From Lates calcarifer (Eukaryota; Chordata; Actinopteri; Centropomidae): a DNA stretch of 64,000 nucleotides. The stretch lies in NCBI RefSeq assembly GCF_001640805.2, contig NC_066849.1, positions 996,622 to 1,060,621 on the forward strand, written 5' to 3'. The notes beneath the pieces were generated by a model that had not been told where the DNA came from, did not search any database, and worked only from the letters and a program-made list of their open reading frames with translations. Below are positions 10,286-21,378 of this stretch, piece by piece; position 1 is the stretch's first letter; each line of letters starts with the position of its first letter. Position numbers and translations under genes: made by a program.

Positions 10286-13200
10286 TGTGAAATGATGGTG
10301 TTTCTTTATTTATTTAATGAGACAACAGTATAAATATAAGATAATCTGGTTTTAAAAGATACAGGGCTGCTAAAGAGGTTCGAGTCCTGCGCTGAGCAGA
10401 AGTCAAACTTTATACATAAACCTGGTTTCTAACAGCTTTGACTTTATTAAAACAAACAGTTCACTCAGGAACAAAGCAGACACTAAGTGAAACTAATACA
10501 AAATATTAAACAAATAAAATATTATTAATATAGTTGTTTAAAAAAAAACTACAAGTGGTGAAGGAGACATGTCTCTTTGGTTGGACTTGTCTCATCCATA
10601 TATCAACCTTCAAGGGCTCACACATAGGCACAGCACCATCTGAGGGCATCACAAGCCAACAAGACTGAGAACCACAGACATTACAAAATTGTAACATGAA
10701 GAAATTGATATTGAAAGTGGAAAATTTGTAAGTTATAGAAGGATTGCAATAGCTTGTACAGTTGTATGCCAAACAAAGAGTACTTCAGAGAAACACCACA
10801 TTCATTTTAATCTTAACCAAGGTGAGTACCTAGTAGTTGCTGCAGCAAATATTTTAATGTAAGACTGGATATGTTGGTGGAATGAAATACACTGGCAGTG
10901 ACACATTCAGTATCAACAGTTCAATCAGACAACTCATGTTTAAAATGATTAACCACAGTAGCTGAACATAGTTTGGCCTCTAAACTCTGACCACACACTC
11001 CCCACAGATATTTTTATGAGAGATACTGAGTCAAATTTATATATACACCGATCAGCCATAACATTAAAACCATTGACAGCTGAATAGGATAATGCTCCCA
11101 CCACACTACAAAGACTGCTCAGTAGTAGTACCTTATGAGAAGTAGGTGATTTGAGGGGGAATGAAGGGGGATGACTTAACCTGCCATCCTTCATGTGTGT
11201 ATTATGAAATAACTAAATAGCTAAATTAGGTGAGGGAGATGAGAGAGGAAGAGCAGGTACAGGACCATCATTACGTCTGTGTGCTGTTCACCACAAATAC
11301 AAACTGACCCGATCACATTCAAACCATTTCAGCCTAATGACCATAGAGATACATGCTCTTTGGTAATTAGAGCAGAACCTATAGACGCAATTTAACAACG
11401 CAAACCTAGCATAATTATAGTGTTATTAAATAGTATTATTGTTTATGTTACATATTGTTTGAGGTGCATTTCTATAATTCAAATCCAAATTATCTAAACT
11501 CAAATACAAAGAAAAAATAGAGAAGGTGTGATCATTTTATTAAATTATTTTTAATATACTTTGGCAGGAAATGAGTGAGGTGTCAGACAGTGACACTGAA
11601 TACAGGAGAGAGAGAAAAAGAGCAGCAGACAGAGAGAGAAATGAACAGAAAGAATGCCATGTTGAAAAAGAAGAGAGTGAGAGACACAAAGAGAAAGTAG
11701 GAACTCAGACTCAGAGAAAACACTGGACAGCTTCTGTCCATTGATAAGGTTTTAAAGCTAATGTTTTCCCTTTTTCCCATTGACCCCCAAATGTCTTAAT
11801 ATATATATGTAATTAAGAGCCTGACTTATGGGCATCTTGTTTGAGCTTATTCTCCACCCACAAGCTGTCTCTCACAACACCCTTCTGCAGCTCTCTTAGC
11901 TGACTAACGTCCTTCTAGACTGTCCATCCATGGGATGCGCTCTCTCAATTTTCCTCAGCTCAGTGGACGCAGCTGGAATGACTGGTGGTGTCGTGTCATC
12001 TAGTCCTTTAACACTGCCCTCCTGTGTCAGCGTCAGCTCAGTATCTCCATGCTGCTCAGTTGTGTTCCCATTGTGCTGGGGTCTCTTGATCTCCAGCTTT
12101 GATAGTAGTTTCCTTCTGTTGATGTTAGAGCACAGGGCTACCAGCTGCTATGTGGTCAGTATGGATGTTGGTCTTCTGCTCATCCATAGTTCCCACATAC
12201 AGTACGTTGCATGTAACAACTCTCCTTGTCTGTCATGTTCCAGTGGCCTACGTCTCATCAGCATGTCCTGGTTCTCCAACATCTGACAAAGACATTGTCT
12301 GAGCCGGTGTGGCTTTAGTTGATTAGTAGATGTTCTTGCTTGTGTTCAGAGGTAGCATTAGTGATCTAAGCCAGGGGACCATTACTGGAGGCTTGTCGTC
12401 TCCAGGATTTAAATCCCAATCTCTGACTGACAAGCAATGACACTGCACTAGAGTTAGCACTGTAGATATTAGGTGCTTTTTAAAAATGTGTATTTTATTC
12501 TTATTCTAATCTTTACTCCAGCTGTATATGCTTCATTGTCTTGAACCGTGAGCCTCCATGTGAAGTGAAAGGGAAAATGAATTGACTTTGAAATTCAAGA
12601 GAGAAGAACGAGAAGGATTTACTCACTTCAGTATATTGGTACATACTGTATGTGCGTATATACATAGAAGGTGAAAAGGAAACCAAACAGTATTTGAGCA
12701 GTTATGATACCAAACTATTATTCCAGGATTTTGATGTGAAGCTGTCTATGAAAGCAGAAGCTTCTCGGGGCTCAGAAGGATCAGAAGATCCATATTTTAT
12801 ATTAAATATATTTTTTATTAACATCAAATGTTGAATAATGTGCTGTATAGGAATACTGATTAGTTTGGAACGTAAAGTGTAAATGCATATTTCTCTCTAT
12901 TCTATGTCTGTTTAATTTTGTATTGGTTGAAGAATTTTCATAATGTAGGACACACAACATTTTAGACTAAAACAGACCCTGATAAAAGAAAGCATACTGT
13001 CCTCTTGGGAATAATAATAGCATCACTTTGGGGAGAAAAGAACTGAAGAAAAAACATTCTGCCTGATCATATTCACAGATTCATATTTAGCATTGGGAAC
13101 AGTACAGCTTTCTAGCATAGCATTAGCTTTGCTGCATAGCCTGAGGCTACAGAGCCATTCATTACCAGGTTGAAACTGAGGTTGTCCTGTTGCTAGAAAT

Positions 13201-15297
13201 GTAAAGCAGTGCTTGAAGCACAACTGCTGTGTGTGAATCCAGTGTTAATTATAGAATGGCAGTGAGTGTTTTGAGGTCTGAAGGATGTTGTTGAAGTGTG
13301 ACCGAAGAGTTGTTGATAAGGAAAAGCTTTAATTTGTAAAACTGCTAAATGGAAATCTGTTGTGTTTCATTGGAAAGCCAATAAATGCTCAGCCTCTTAT
13401 AAGGATGGAGGACAAAAGTTTTAGTACAAGTGTACAAATGTAAAAGCTCAGTAACACAGGGGGTGGACTCAAAACTGCAACTCACAGGCAGAACAGGTGA
13501 AGAGTAAAAGCAAAGTTTATATGACAAAGGCAGGCAGTCAGGGCAAGTAACAGATTTGCAGATCTTATTGTGAAAACATGCAGAGATTTTTGCAAATGTA
13601 TTAAACATCAAAAACTGTAATTTCACATTTACATAACTTTGTAAACCTTGTAAGCACCTTGGATATTTGGATTGCTAAATGTTAGATCTGTATCCAATAC
13701 ATTTGTTTTTAATGGTTTTATTGCTATTCAATAAAATGGCCAGAATTCCTGCAGGTTTAACTCTCTTATGTTAATTGACAATGGGTGGGCGAGGAGTAAT
13801 TTTTTGGAAATTTAGAGATGGTGTGCTGTATTGTCATCAACTCCATGTTGCAATTCTCAGACTGTATTGCTCATGTTGTTGAGGAGAGTGTGAGGAGAGT
13901 AAATTTTAGAAGGTTTGAAGTGTTTTTATGAATAGAATCGAATGTGGCATTTTTGAATCTGTCCTACATTCAAACTTCATACCTTAGAAACACACCTGTG
14001 TCTTGGCATTTTTAAGAACTACCTGCCTTCTCAGGTTGACAAGTTTTTTTGGTTGTTAGTTAATAATTCTTGCTAATTTACCTTGGACACTTTAGCCTTT
14101 CTTAAACACAGCTTTGTCTTTGTCTTGGATTAATGAATATATTCACTCAATAAAATGACAATGAAGACAAGCTACAGATTTTATAGGTTTTTCAGGAAAT
14201 TAGGCAGTTGAACCACAGGTGATTAATAATGACTGATGATGACAGTTACAGTCTTGCAAAGAACTGAATGACTGAAACTAGACTCAGGTGTGGATTGCGC
14301 ACAGGTTGTCATTACCCACAAGCTAGTATAGAGGCACACTTGTATAGAGGCTGCAGACTGGACAATTCCAAGACCCTGCCCCACCACTTGCCAAAATGTT
14401 ATATATTGCTCCATCAAACATTTTGCAAATGTTAAGAACCTTACAACCTTGCAATACCAGTACTCATGGCCAGCAGGCTGGACTATGTCTTTAATAATAC
14501 ATAGTTCAACTTACTGGCTGTAATATAATATCTTACGCTGTGATGAAGGTTGGTAGGTTGCCCAAATATGTGTCATAGACAGCCACAGCCAACAGTTTAC
14601 AGGTTTTCATTAAAACCAATCACCTCCTAACATCAAATTTACCATTTTAAGCATTGATGTTGTTTTAGAAACTGATTTGTGTTTCCCCTTACTTTAACAT
14701 GAACCTGCCCTTAACCCCCACCCCACCCCTCACTTACTGTTCTTTTGCTTCCCTGTCATTTCCCTTTTGTCCATACACTGCTAAAATGAGGGGAAAATGG
14801 ACTTAGGGCCAACAGTTCTATTTACAGCCTCAAAAAACAACATGACAAAACCAAGCTGAGTGGCGTCTTCTGTCTTCCTATTGATCTACACCTACACACA
14901 ATAAACAGTGCTGTCCATGGGTCTGAAATAACAGCAAAGACACAACGCCTACAAAGCCAGAAAACTACATGAGATATTCTCATCATTTCTAACTTCTTTA
15001 AGGACCATGACTTTGGCAGTATCCTGACCATTTTCACACGTCGTTTCAGCTGGCCTCATCATCATCATCAGATAAGCTTATTGATCAATACCAAAAACAC
15101 ACTCCTGGTCATCAGTAGCCTGGGGTGCATCTTCAGCATATGTCATCAAAACTCTCCAATATTAAGGGAAATGCTGCTCTGTACTTGACACCAAGGTGCT
15201 GCAGTGACAGACAGTGCAGACAACACAGATTTAAACTTAAGTACAGCTAAACTAATATCAAAAACCCCATGTTGTGTATTAAATTTAAATGCCCAAT
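10286..15297. other. Intergenic; mostly unassigned
   Basis: At 11041-11100 the sequence CGATCAGCCATAACATTAAA matches the terminus of a common fish DNA transposon; nothing intact follows. The interval 11890-12300 may be the antisense relic of a retrotransposon (low certainty). No gene, exon pair or RNA was recognised elsewhere. Confidence 0.4.
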
Positions 15298-15302
15298 CTG
15301 TA

Positions 15303-15327
15303 TTTTTTTTTTTTTTTTTTTTTTTTT
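15303..15327. repeat. T25 homopolymer
   Basis: Twenty-five consecutive T, possibly the antisense poly(A) of an old retroposon, though no element body was recognised beside it. Confidence 0.8.
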
Positions 15328-15597
15328 AGAATACCATATTTTCTGCGTTCCTCACATGATAAAAACTGAGACAGTCTGTGAATTGCACAGCTATGTTTGC
15401 ATGGGAAATGAGTGCATCAGAAAACATTAAAAATGTAAATATAGTTCTTACAGTTGTATTAAGCCCTCAACTGATGTTCTACCCTCTCAGAATTTGTAGA
15501 TGTTTTTTCCTGGGCTGCTTTTAAATGGAAGAAGGTTCTGGGTTTGAAAACCTTTTCAGCAAGATCTTCTCTGTGTGGAGTTTGCGTGTTTTCCCTG

Positions 15598-15987
15598 TGT
15601 CACATCCCCTGCCCGCTGCAGGTCACGTTTTCTGTTTTCCCCCACCTTTTGTGTCTTGTTCTGTTTTATTGTGAAACCCCAACCCTGTCTCTCGTTCTAG
15701 ACCGTTTACTTCATGTCCTGCCGTCCTGCCTGATTACCTGCCCCGCCCTATGTTGTACCTGCGTCTTATTTAAGCTCCCCTTCCCTCCCTTCTGTGCCAG
15801 TTCGTCTTTGTACCAGCATTATAGCATTGTCTTCGTAGTTTGTTTGTTTTGTGACCTGCCCTTTGCCTGCCCTCTTTTGTACTTGTGCCTGTAATATTGT
15901 GATAACCTCTTATGCCAACACCTGGCTTAACCCGGCATACTGAGTCTGTGAGTCATGCATTTGGGTCCAACCTGTTGAGTTTTGACA
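15598..15987 (+). repeat. Ty3/gypsy 5' long terminal repeat
   Basis: Begins TGTCAC and ends TTGACA (imperfect inverted ends). It is rich in CCTG and CCTGCC blocks and contains a TATTTAAGCTCCCC core-promoter segment at about 15768. It ends with the familiar TGCATTTGGGTCC block just before the internal region. Its left edge interrupts a SINE-like repeat fragment (15536-15597). Confidence 0.65.
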
Positions 15988-16745
15988 GTACGAACTGGCC
16001 AGACATGGACCCAGCTGACGTGGATCCCTTCCGTGCTGCCCTGCAGGCCCAGGGTGCCACTCATCTCTCCTGACTGGAACGTTTCTCTTATGTGTGCATC
16101 ATATCCCCTTATCACACAAAGTCTGACCCAGATCTTCCAACACGTCACCCAAGGCAGGGAAGCAGCCAGAGCTCTGGTAAGGTAAGCAGCAAGGTAAGCG
16201 GCTGGTCTCCAATTACTCCATTGAGTTCCGTACCTTGGCCGCAGAGAGGAACCAGGCCGCTCTGTTTGACGCCTATCTCCACAGCCTGTCGGGTACTTTA
16301 AAGGGCGATTTAACTTCCCCGGAACTTGCCACATGACCTAGATCCACGGCCACCACGGCGATCACGGGCCACTTCCCTTCCTCCTCACTGTCCTTATGAT
16401 TGTACTATCGACCTGTTTCCAGGCTCTACTCCTCCAAAGGGCCGGCTTTATTCCTTGTTTGCTCCAGAGCACCTAGTAATGCAGGAGTAAGTGGACTCCT
16501 CCCTGGCGGCGAGCCTCATTTATACATTGACTACAGAGGCCTGAATGACATCACCATTAAGAACCGATATCCCCTCCCTTTAATCGCCTCTGCATTTAAA
16601 TTGCCACAAGGGGCCAAGGTGTTCACTAAGCTGGACTTAAGGAATGCATACCATCTGGTGAGAATAAGGGAGGGGGACGAGTGGAAGACGGTTTTCAACA
16701 CTCCTAGCGGCCACTATGAGTATTTGGTGATGCCGTTATTTTATG
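15988..16745 (+). pseudogene. Ty3/gypsy internal region: gag start joined to partial reverse transcriptase
   Basis: A gag-type start at 16005 reads MDPADVDPFRAALQAQ and soon breaks. About 400 bases later a pol frame resumes with [18 protein letters not shown] and, after a frame change, [20 protein letters not shown], then [20 protein letters not shown] and ends at YEYLVMPL (16739). These are reverse-transcriptase blocks upstream of the catalytic Asp-Asp motif. The FGL.NAP.VFQ block and everything after it (RNase H, integrase, 3' LTR) are absent. Most of gag and the protease are also deleted. Confidence 0.8.
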
Positions 16746-17722
16746 ACTTGTGAATTGGTCTCTTCCTCCTGTCCAACAGGGACATGAAGAATTTCTGACA
16801 TGCAAAAGCATGTTGAGAAATACCTGCAAGAATCCCTGCATGATGAAGATGTGATAGATGAACTTGTCACTTCGTTAAGAATAATTTATTGTTTATTTGA
16901 GTACCAAGAGCTGTTAAAATTGAGTCTGAGGTGCACCACCACCAGCAACTGGACAAAATTTAAGTAAGATACAGATGTGTGATGTGGTCTTGCTTATGGA
17001 TCCTTAATGACATCCATCCATAATGACAAAAGTGGAATGACTGGCATGCTAGAACCAGGGTCCACAGAGTTGGTGGATGGATATGGCCTTCTAGGAGAGA
17101 GGAGGGTGCTATGCTATGCAGCAAATATGGTTCAGTGTATAAGATAACTAATAATCCTACATGAGAAGTCGTGCAAGGGATTTAAGACATGGGTCAAAAC
17201 CGACCCGTTAACATAAGAGATAGTAACAGAAAGCTAACACATGAGGGAGTTAAATGTGCAGGCCCCTCTGGAACACTCTGAATAAAATGCAAAAGTAAAG
17301 GAGGGCCCAATCTATCACATCATAGCAACTACAAGATGGGTGAGTGCCACTTGTATCTTAACTAACAAGGAGGTAACTTCACCTGGCAGAGCATTTCAAA
17401 TTACTCATTAATCCCACTGTCCCACTGTCACCTTTTGTTCTCAGGTTTTTGTGTCCATAAAGGGGTCACAAAGGTTCTATGGGTAAATATCACAATACAG
17501 AGGGAAAAAATACAGAGCACTGACATTGTGTACTACATTAGATGCAGTGAAGCTAACAAGCAGAGCAGACAGAGACAGTTTTTCAGAACTAGCACAGCAG
17601 CTGCCGACAGATATACTCACAGCTTCCCTCATAGTCTAACTAACATCACAGTGAGAACAAACAGGACAAAACAATACTTACCTACCGGCTCTGTGAAACA
17701 CGACAAAACTAATGTTACTGAC
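16746..17722. other. Intergenic; no named feature
   Basis: Around 17180-17250 the sequence ends ACATGAGGGAGTTAA, resembling the end of a TTAA-targeting MITE, but no partner end was found. Confidence 0.4.
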
Positions 17723-17901
17723 CTATCAAGCAGAAACAGAGAAACCTCTGTGTCTGTTTTCAGGCCTTTCAGCTCCCAGAGGTCCCTCCGCTGCTGGAAA
17801 GCCACACCAATGTTAACACAGGTCTTCCCCCAGGCCTGATCATAGCCTTTAATTTCCTCTGTCACTTTCCTCTTAGGTAGTCTGTCTGCCAGTACATCCA
17901 T
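17723..17901 (-). CDS. Candidate exon of unknown gene or transposon-derived protein
   Basis: On the minus strand an ATG at 17901 (A at -3, G at +4) opens 59 codons plus two bases. The frame reads MDVLADRLPKRK, then a Trp-containing segment and a stretch ending KTDTEVSLFLLD. It stops at a donor-like AG|GTCAGT (junction 17723/17722), so it has the shape of a first coding exon with phase 2. The composition (basic start, Arg/Trp-rich middle, hydrophobic end) resembles small DNA-binding segments I associate with uncharacterised or transposon-derived fish proteins, but I cannot name the family. The next exon was not found. It could be an orphan of a mobile element. Confidence 0.35.
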
Positions 17902-18378
17902 CTTTCTCGCTCCCACTTCCCCTCTATACCCTCCCACCTCCAGTGCACCAGCATGAAAGCCATGATTGGCTGGAATGGATTGGACCAATCCTCTTCATTT
18001 ATATTCCAATTCCGATAATGATAAGTCAGCTGTCACTGTCATTTACTGTTCTCATTTGTTTCCAGTGTTGTGCTGGTCTAATAATTCTCCTAATGTTACC
18101 AGTTGTAGCCTGCTGTTTTGACATATGATGGCCAGACATTTGCTACAGGGTCTATAGACTGTGTAATGTCTGATTCAGTTGATTGAATAGATCCTTTTAG
18201 GACCACTGTCACAATTAGATAACAGTGTTAGATGGAGGCAAATGCCAGTAACCTCAGAGTAGTAGGTCACATAACTAAGCAAAAACATTATCTTGCTGTG
18301 TTGTTGGGTGCCAGAATCAAACAAGTAAGAGGTCTGAGTCACTGAGTCACTGAGTCACACAAAAATACATGCACATTG

Positions 18379-18409
<31 letters not shown>

Positions 18410-19339
18410 TATATGGATACACATATATCTATAGGAGAGCAGCCAGCTGCCAGGACTACCTTCCCTGTCATCAGCAGCAGAGCAGAGCCACTGTTGTGTG
18501 TGTTATAAAAGAAAACCTGATATTCACCTGATTTTCAGGCATTTGGGGTCAACATCACAACTACAGAATTGAAAAAACAACATTAGAAGAGAGTGTTGGT
18601 GAGTGCTGGTGATGGTAATCTTTTTTTTTTATTATTAAATTTGCAAACATTTCACTTATTTAGAGCAACTGCTCTAGTGGGTGGCAAATTGTCTTTGAAT
18701 ATGGAGAGTACGCTTCACTTTTTCAGAAAGACCAATGAAAGAAATGTTACATGAGAGATTGCACTTACTGAAGCTAGAAACAGAGGCTAACTCTGACGTG
18801 ACATCATGACTTAGACTCTGAATCATCAGTTTTTTTTTAGGGATATGATATATGCACTGCACATAATTAATCCAGTCTTGTCTACATTAAATATATCAAT
18901 TAATTAAAACATATCATTTGAAAAATAATGATGGAAAAGTGAGTGATGGTGACCATTAAGTTCAGCCTTGGCTTGGATGCCAGGGTCCAGTGGTACGGAT
19001 GTGTTCAAAGGAACTTCTCTTCTCATTCAGCTGCTGTCAGATTCACTGCAGGAGAACCACCTGGCACCTGAAAAAATACTAAACTCACTGCAGAGAATAA
19101 AGCAGGAGCTGGAGGAGTGGCAGTCAATTTTACTCTAGTAGTTCCCCAGGGCTGACCAAGGCAGTTGGTCTTTGAAGTGGCATGTATGTTTCATTGCTGA
19201 GGTTGTGGTTTCTTGGGCTGAAGAGATGCGTGTAGAACTGGTGGCAGGTCATCTTATGTTTGTTGACAAAGAGAGTGACCTGGACCTTCTGAGGTTGTGA
19301 GCACAGCTAACAAGAACTAAGCTGCATGCAGGAGAGGAA
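17902..19339. other. Intergenic; AC microsatellite
   Basis: An (AC)n tract lies at about 18379-18404. No gene was recognised. The LINE that begins at 19340 may extend somewhat further left in degraded form. Confidence 0.45.
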
Positions 19340-20290
19340 TGTCTTAGACATATCAGACCCATAGCCCTCACATCTGGGACTGCCTTCCTCCCTCCTTCCA
19401 CTCCCACCAGTTTGTTTACAGAGCAAACCGGTCCATGGAGGATGCCGTCACTATAACACTTCACAGCATGCTCAGTCATCTGGAGAACTGGACATTTTAA
19501 TCACCAAACTGCTCCAACTACAGATCCCCCTCCCCATCTGCATCTGGATAAAACACTCACACACCACCCACACTCTGTCAGACTCAGCCCCCACCTCTCC
19601 TCCACATTCACACTCAGCACTGGCTCCCCTAAGAGCTGTGTGCTGAGCCCCCTGCTGTACGCCCTGTATACCTATGACTGTACTCCAACCCACCCAACCA
19701 ACACCATCATCAAATATGCAGATGATACCACCGTGGTTGGGCTCATCTCTGATGGGGATGAGACGGTATACAGAGCTGAGGCAGAGAAACTGTCCCTCTG
19801 GTGCTCAGCTAACAACCTGACACTGAATGGCCATAAAACAAAAGAACTCATCATGGACTTCAGGAAGCACAGACTAGACCACACCCCCTTCCTCATAAAT
19901 ATAGAATGTGTGGAAACTGTCACCACCTTCAGGTTCCTGGGCACCCACATCCCGGCCGATCTCTCCTGAACTCACAACACCAAGGCCCTAGTGATGAAGG
20001 CTCAGCAGCCTTCTTTCCCTCCTCTGTGGAGAGTGTACTGACATACTGTCTGGGTGTGTGGTACACAGGCTACACAGCTGAGGACAGGAAGGCTGTGCAG
20101 AGGATCATTAGCTATTCTATTTAAACTCATTTCTCTATTTGTATTGTGTACATTTTGTATATTTGTGTATTTTTTTATTTTTATTATATATATTTCTTCA
20201 CAGTGCACTGTTATTGCGTGGAGCACCCAGAATTTCGATGTACCCTACTGTACATTGACAATAAAGACTATTCTATTCTATTCTACTCCA
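19340..20290 (+). pseudogene. LINE (L2/CR1-like) reverse transcriptase, 5' truncated, with 3' tail
   Basis: In broken frames the + strand reads RPIALTS (19360), FVYRANRSMEDAV, then CVLSPLLYALYTYDCTPTHP, then IIKYADDTTVVGLISDGDE, which contains the catalytic Ala-Asp-Asp block (about 19715), then a Leu-rich thumb with RFLGTHI. Later blocks (ESVLTYCLGVWY, AEDRKAVQRI) follow after a frame change. The element ends in ACAATAAAGACTATTCTATT, a terminal short tandem repeat typical of these LINEs. It is typically 5' truncated and carries stops. Confidence 0.8.
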
Positions 20291-20387
20291 TATGACAGAA
20301 GGGAGAGATATGGTCCTTAAACAGAAGTAGTAGTTATTTTTTGCTGCTGGGCCAGTATTGCACCTGCATTTTGACTCACTAACATCC

Positions 20388-20450
20388 ATTCATCCATTTT
20401 TTTATCCACTTATCTTTTGCAGGGTCATGGTGGGTGGATCAACCAAACAG
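20388..20450 (-). repeat. Fragment of tRNA-like SINE family
   Basis: The segment ATCCATTCATCC..ATCCACTTATC..TTTGCAGGGTCATGG is the tail end, in reverse, of the repeat family also seen at 21205, 38367, 41866, 43228, 50770 and 56925. Confidence 0.5.
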
Positions 20451-20783
20451 GCGGAGTCCTCCCTGAACATTGGTCATAAACATATTATGGACATTTACAG
20501 ACTTTTGTAGACTTAACATTCTGAGATCATTATTGGCTGTTGCCATTTTCAAATATAAAAGGACTGTTACAAACTTTTTGACATCACATGTAAAATTGCT
20601 CACTGTTAGTAATACTTAAAGTAACTGATATGATGACTGTGTACTCACCAGAGATCAAAAGTTGATGTATTATCTCTAGAAGTTCAGAATGAATTTAAAT
20701 TATTGTAAGTATTTTGGTATTCTAGAACACCGTAGATATGCATTTTTTGTCATGTTTAACATTCCTGCCTCTGGCCCCCTTAA

Positions 20784-21034
20784 CCCTCTGATGCATGAAT
20801 TATGAAGTGTTTTTATTCTTCTCGGGACATGAAAAAAAATGTTCAACTTGGACAAGTTACTGACATGTCCAATCCAGTGGACTACATGCGCCTGAGCACT
20901 CAACATAAAACATTGTGAACTTACTGTAAAAATGAATCGGGCTGATATGCAGTTCCACCATAGAAACCTATGCATTAAAGAGAAAGTTACTTTTTAGTAG
21001 CTGTCCACTGTAGTGACTGCTATGCACAAGAGGG
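20784..21034. mobile_element. piggyBac-type MITE in a TTAA target
   Basis: It is flanked on both sides by TTAA (20780-20783 and 21035-21038). The ends are imperfect inverted repeats, CCCTCTgaTGCAT at the left and ATGCAcaAGAGGG at the right. The 251-bp interior has no transposase. Confidence 0.7.
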
Positions 21035-21204
21035 TTAATTTCTCTCCCTCTGTTCTGTCTCTATCTGACATTGTGTCAGTTAAAGCTTATAGTTCCTGCT
21101 GTGGGGTAATTGGCCTGAGGGAGTCATAACCTAAGTAAAACTCAACTTCACAGAGGAAGTGAAACATGAAATTAAAAAGCATTGATTATTCATTACCTAT
21201 GAAT

Positions 21205-21378
21205 ATGGGTAGCAGAGGGGCTGGAGCCAATCCCAGCTGACACTGGGTTAAGGGCGGGGTACACCCTGTACAGATCACCAGTCTATCACAGGGCTGACAT
21301 ACAGAGACAAACAACCATTCACACTCACATTCACATCTACAGGCAATTTAGAGTCACCACTGTACCACCGTGCCATGA
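21205..21378 (-). repeat. tRNA-like SINE family copy
   Basis: Reads in reverse the block GGCTGGAGCC..CAGCTGACACTGGG..GGCGGGGTACACCC..CAGATCACCAGTC and ends with CACTGTACCACCGTGCCATG, the complement of the tRNA-like head. Confidence 0.65.

Noticed and set aside
11930..12286. 118-codon plus-strand frame
   Set aside because: Ser/Val/Leu-rich with no domain; possibly antisense of a decayed retrotransposon.
15982..16334. Overlapping plus and minus frames in the gypsy region
   Set aside because: Shadows of the degenerate gag; the minus-strand 135-codon frame has no motif.
17435..17839. 134-codon plus-strand frame
   Set aside because: It is the opposite strand of the better-supported exon candidate, with no motif.
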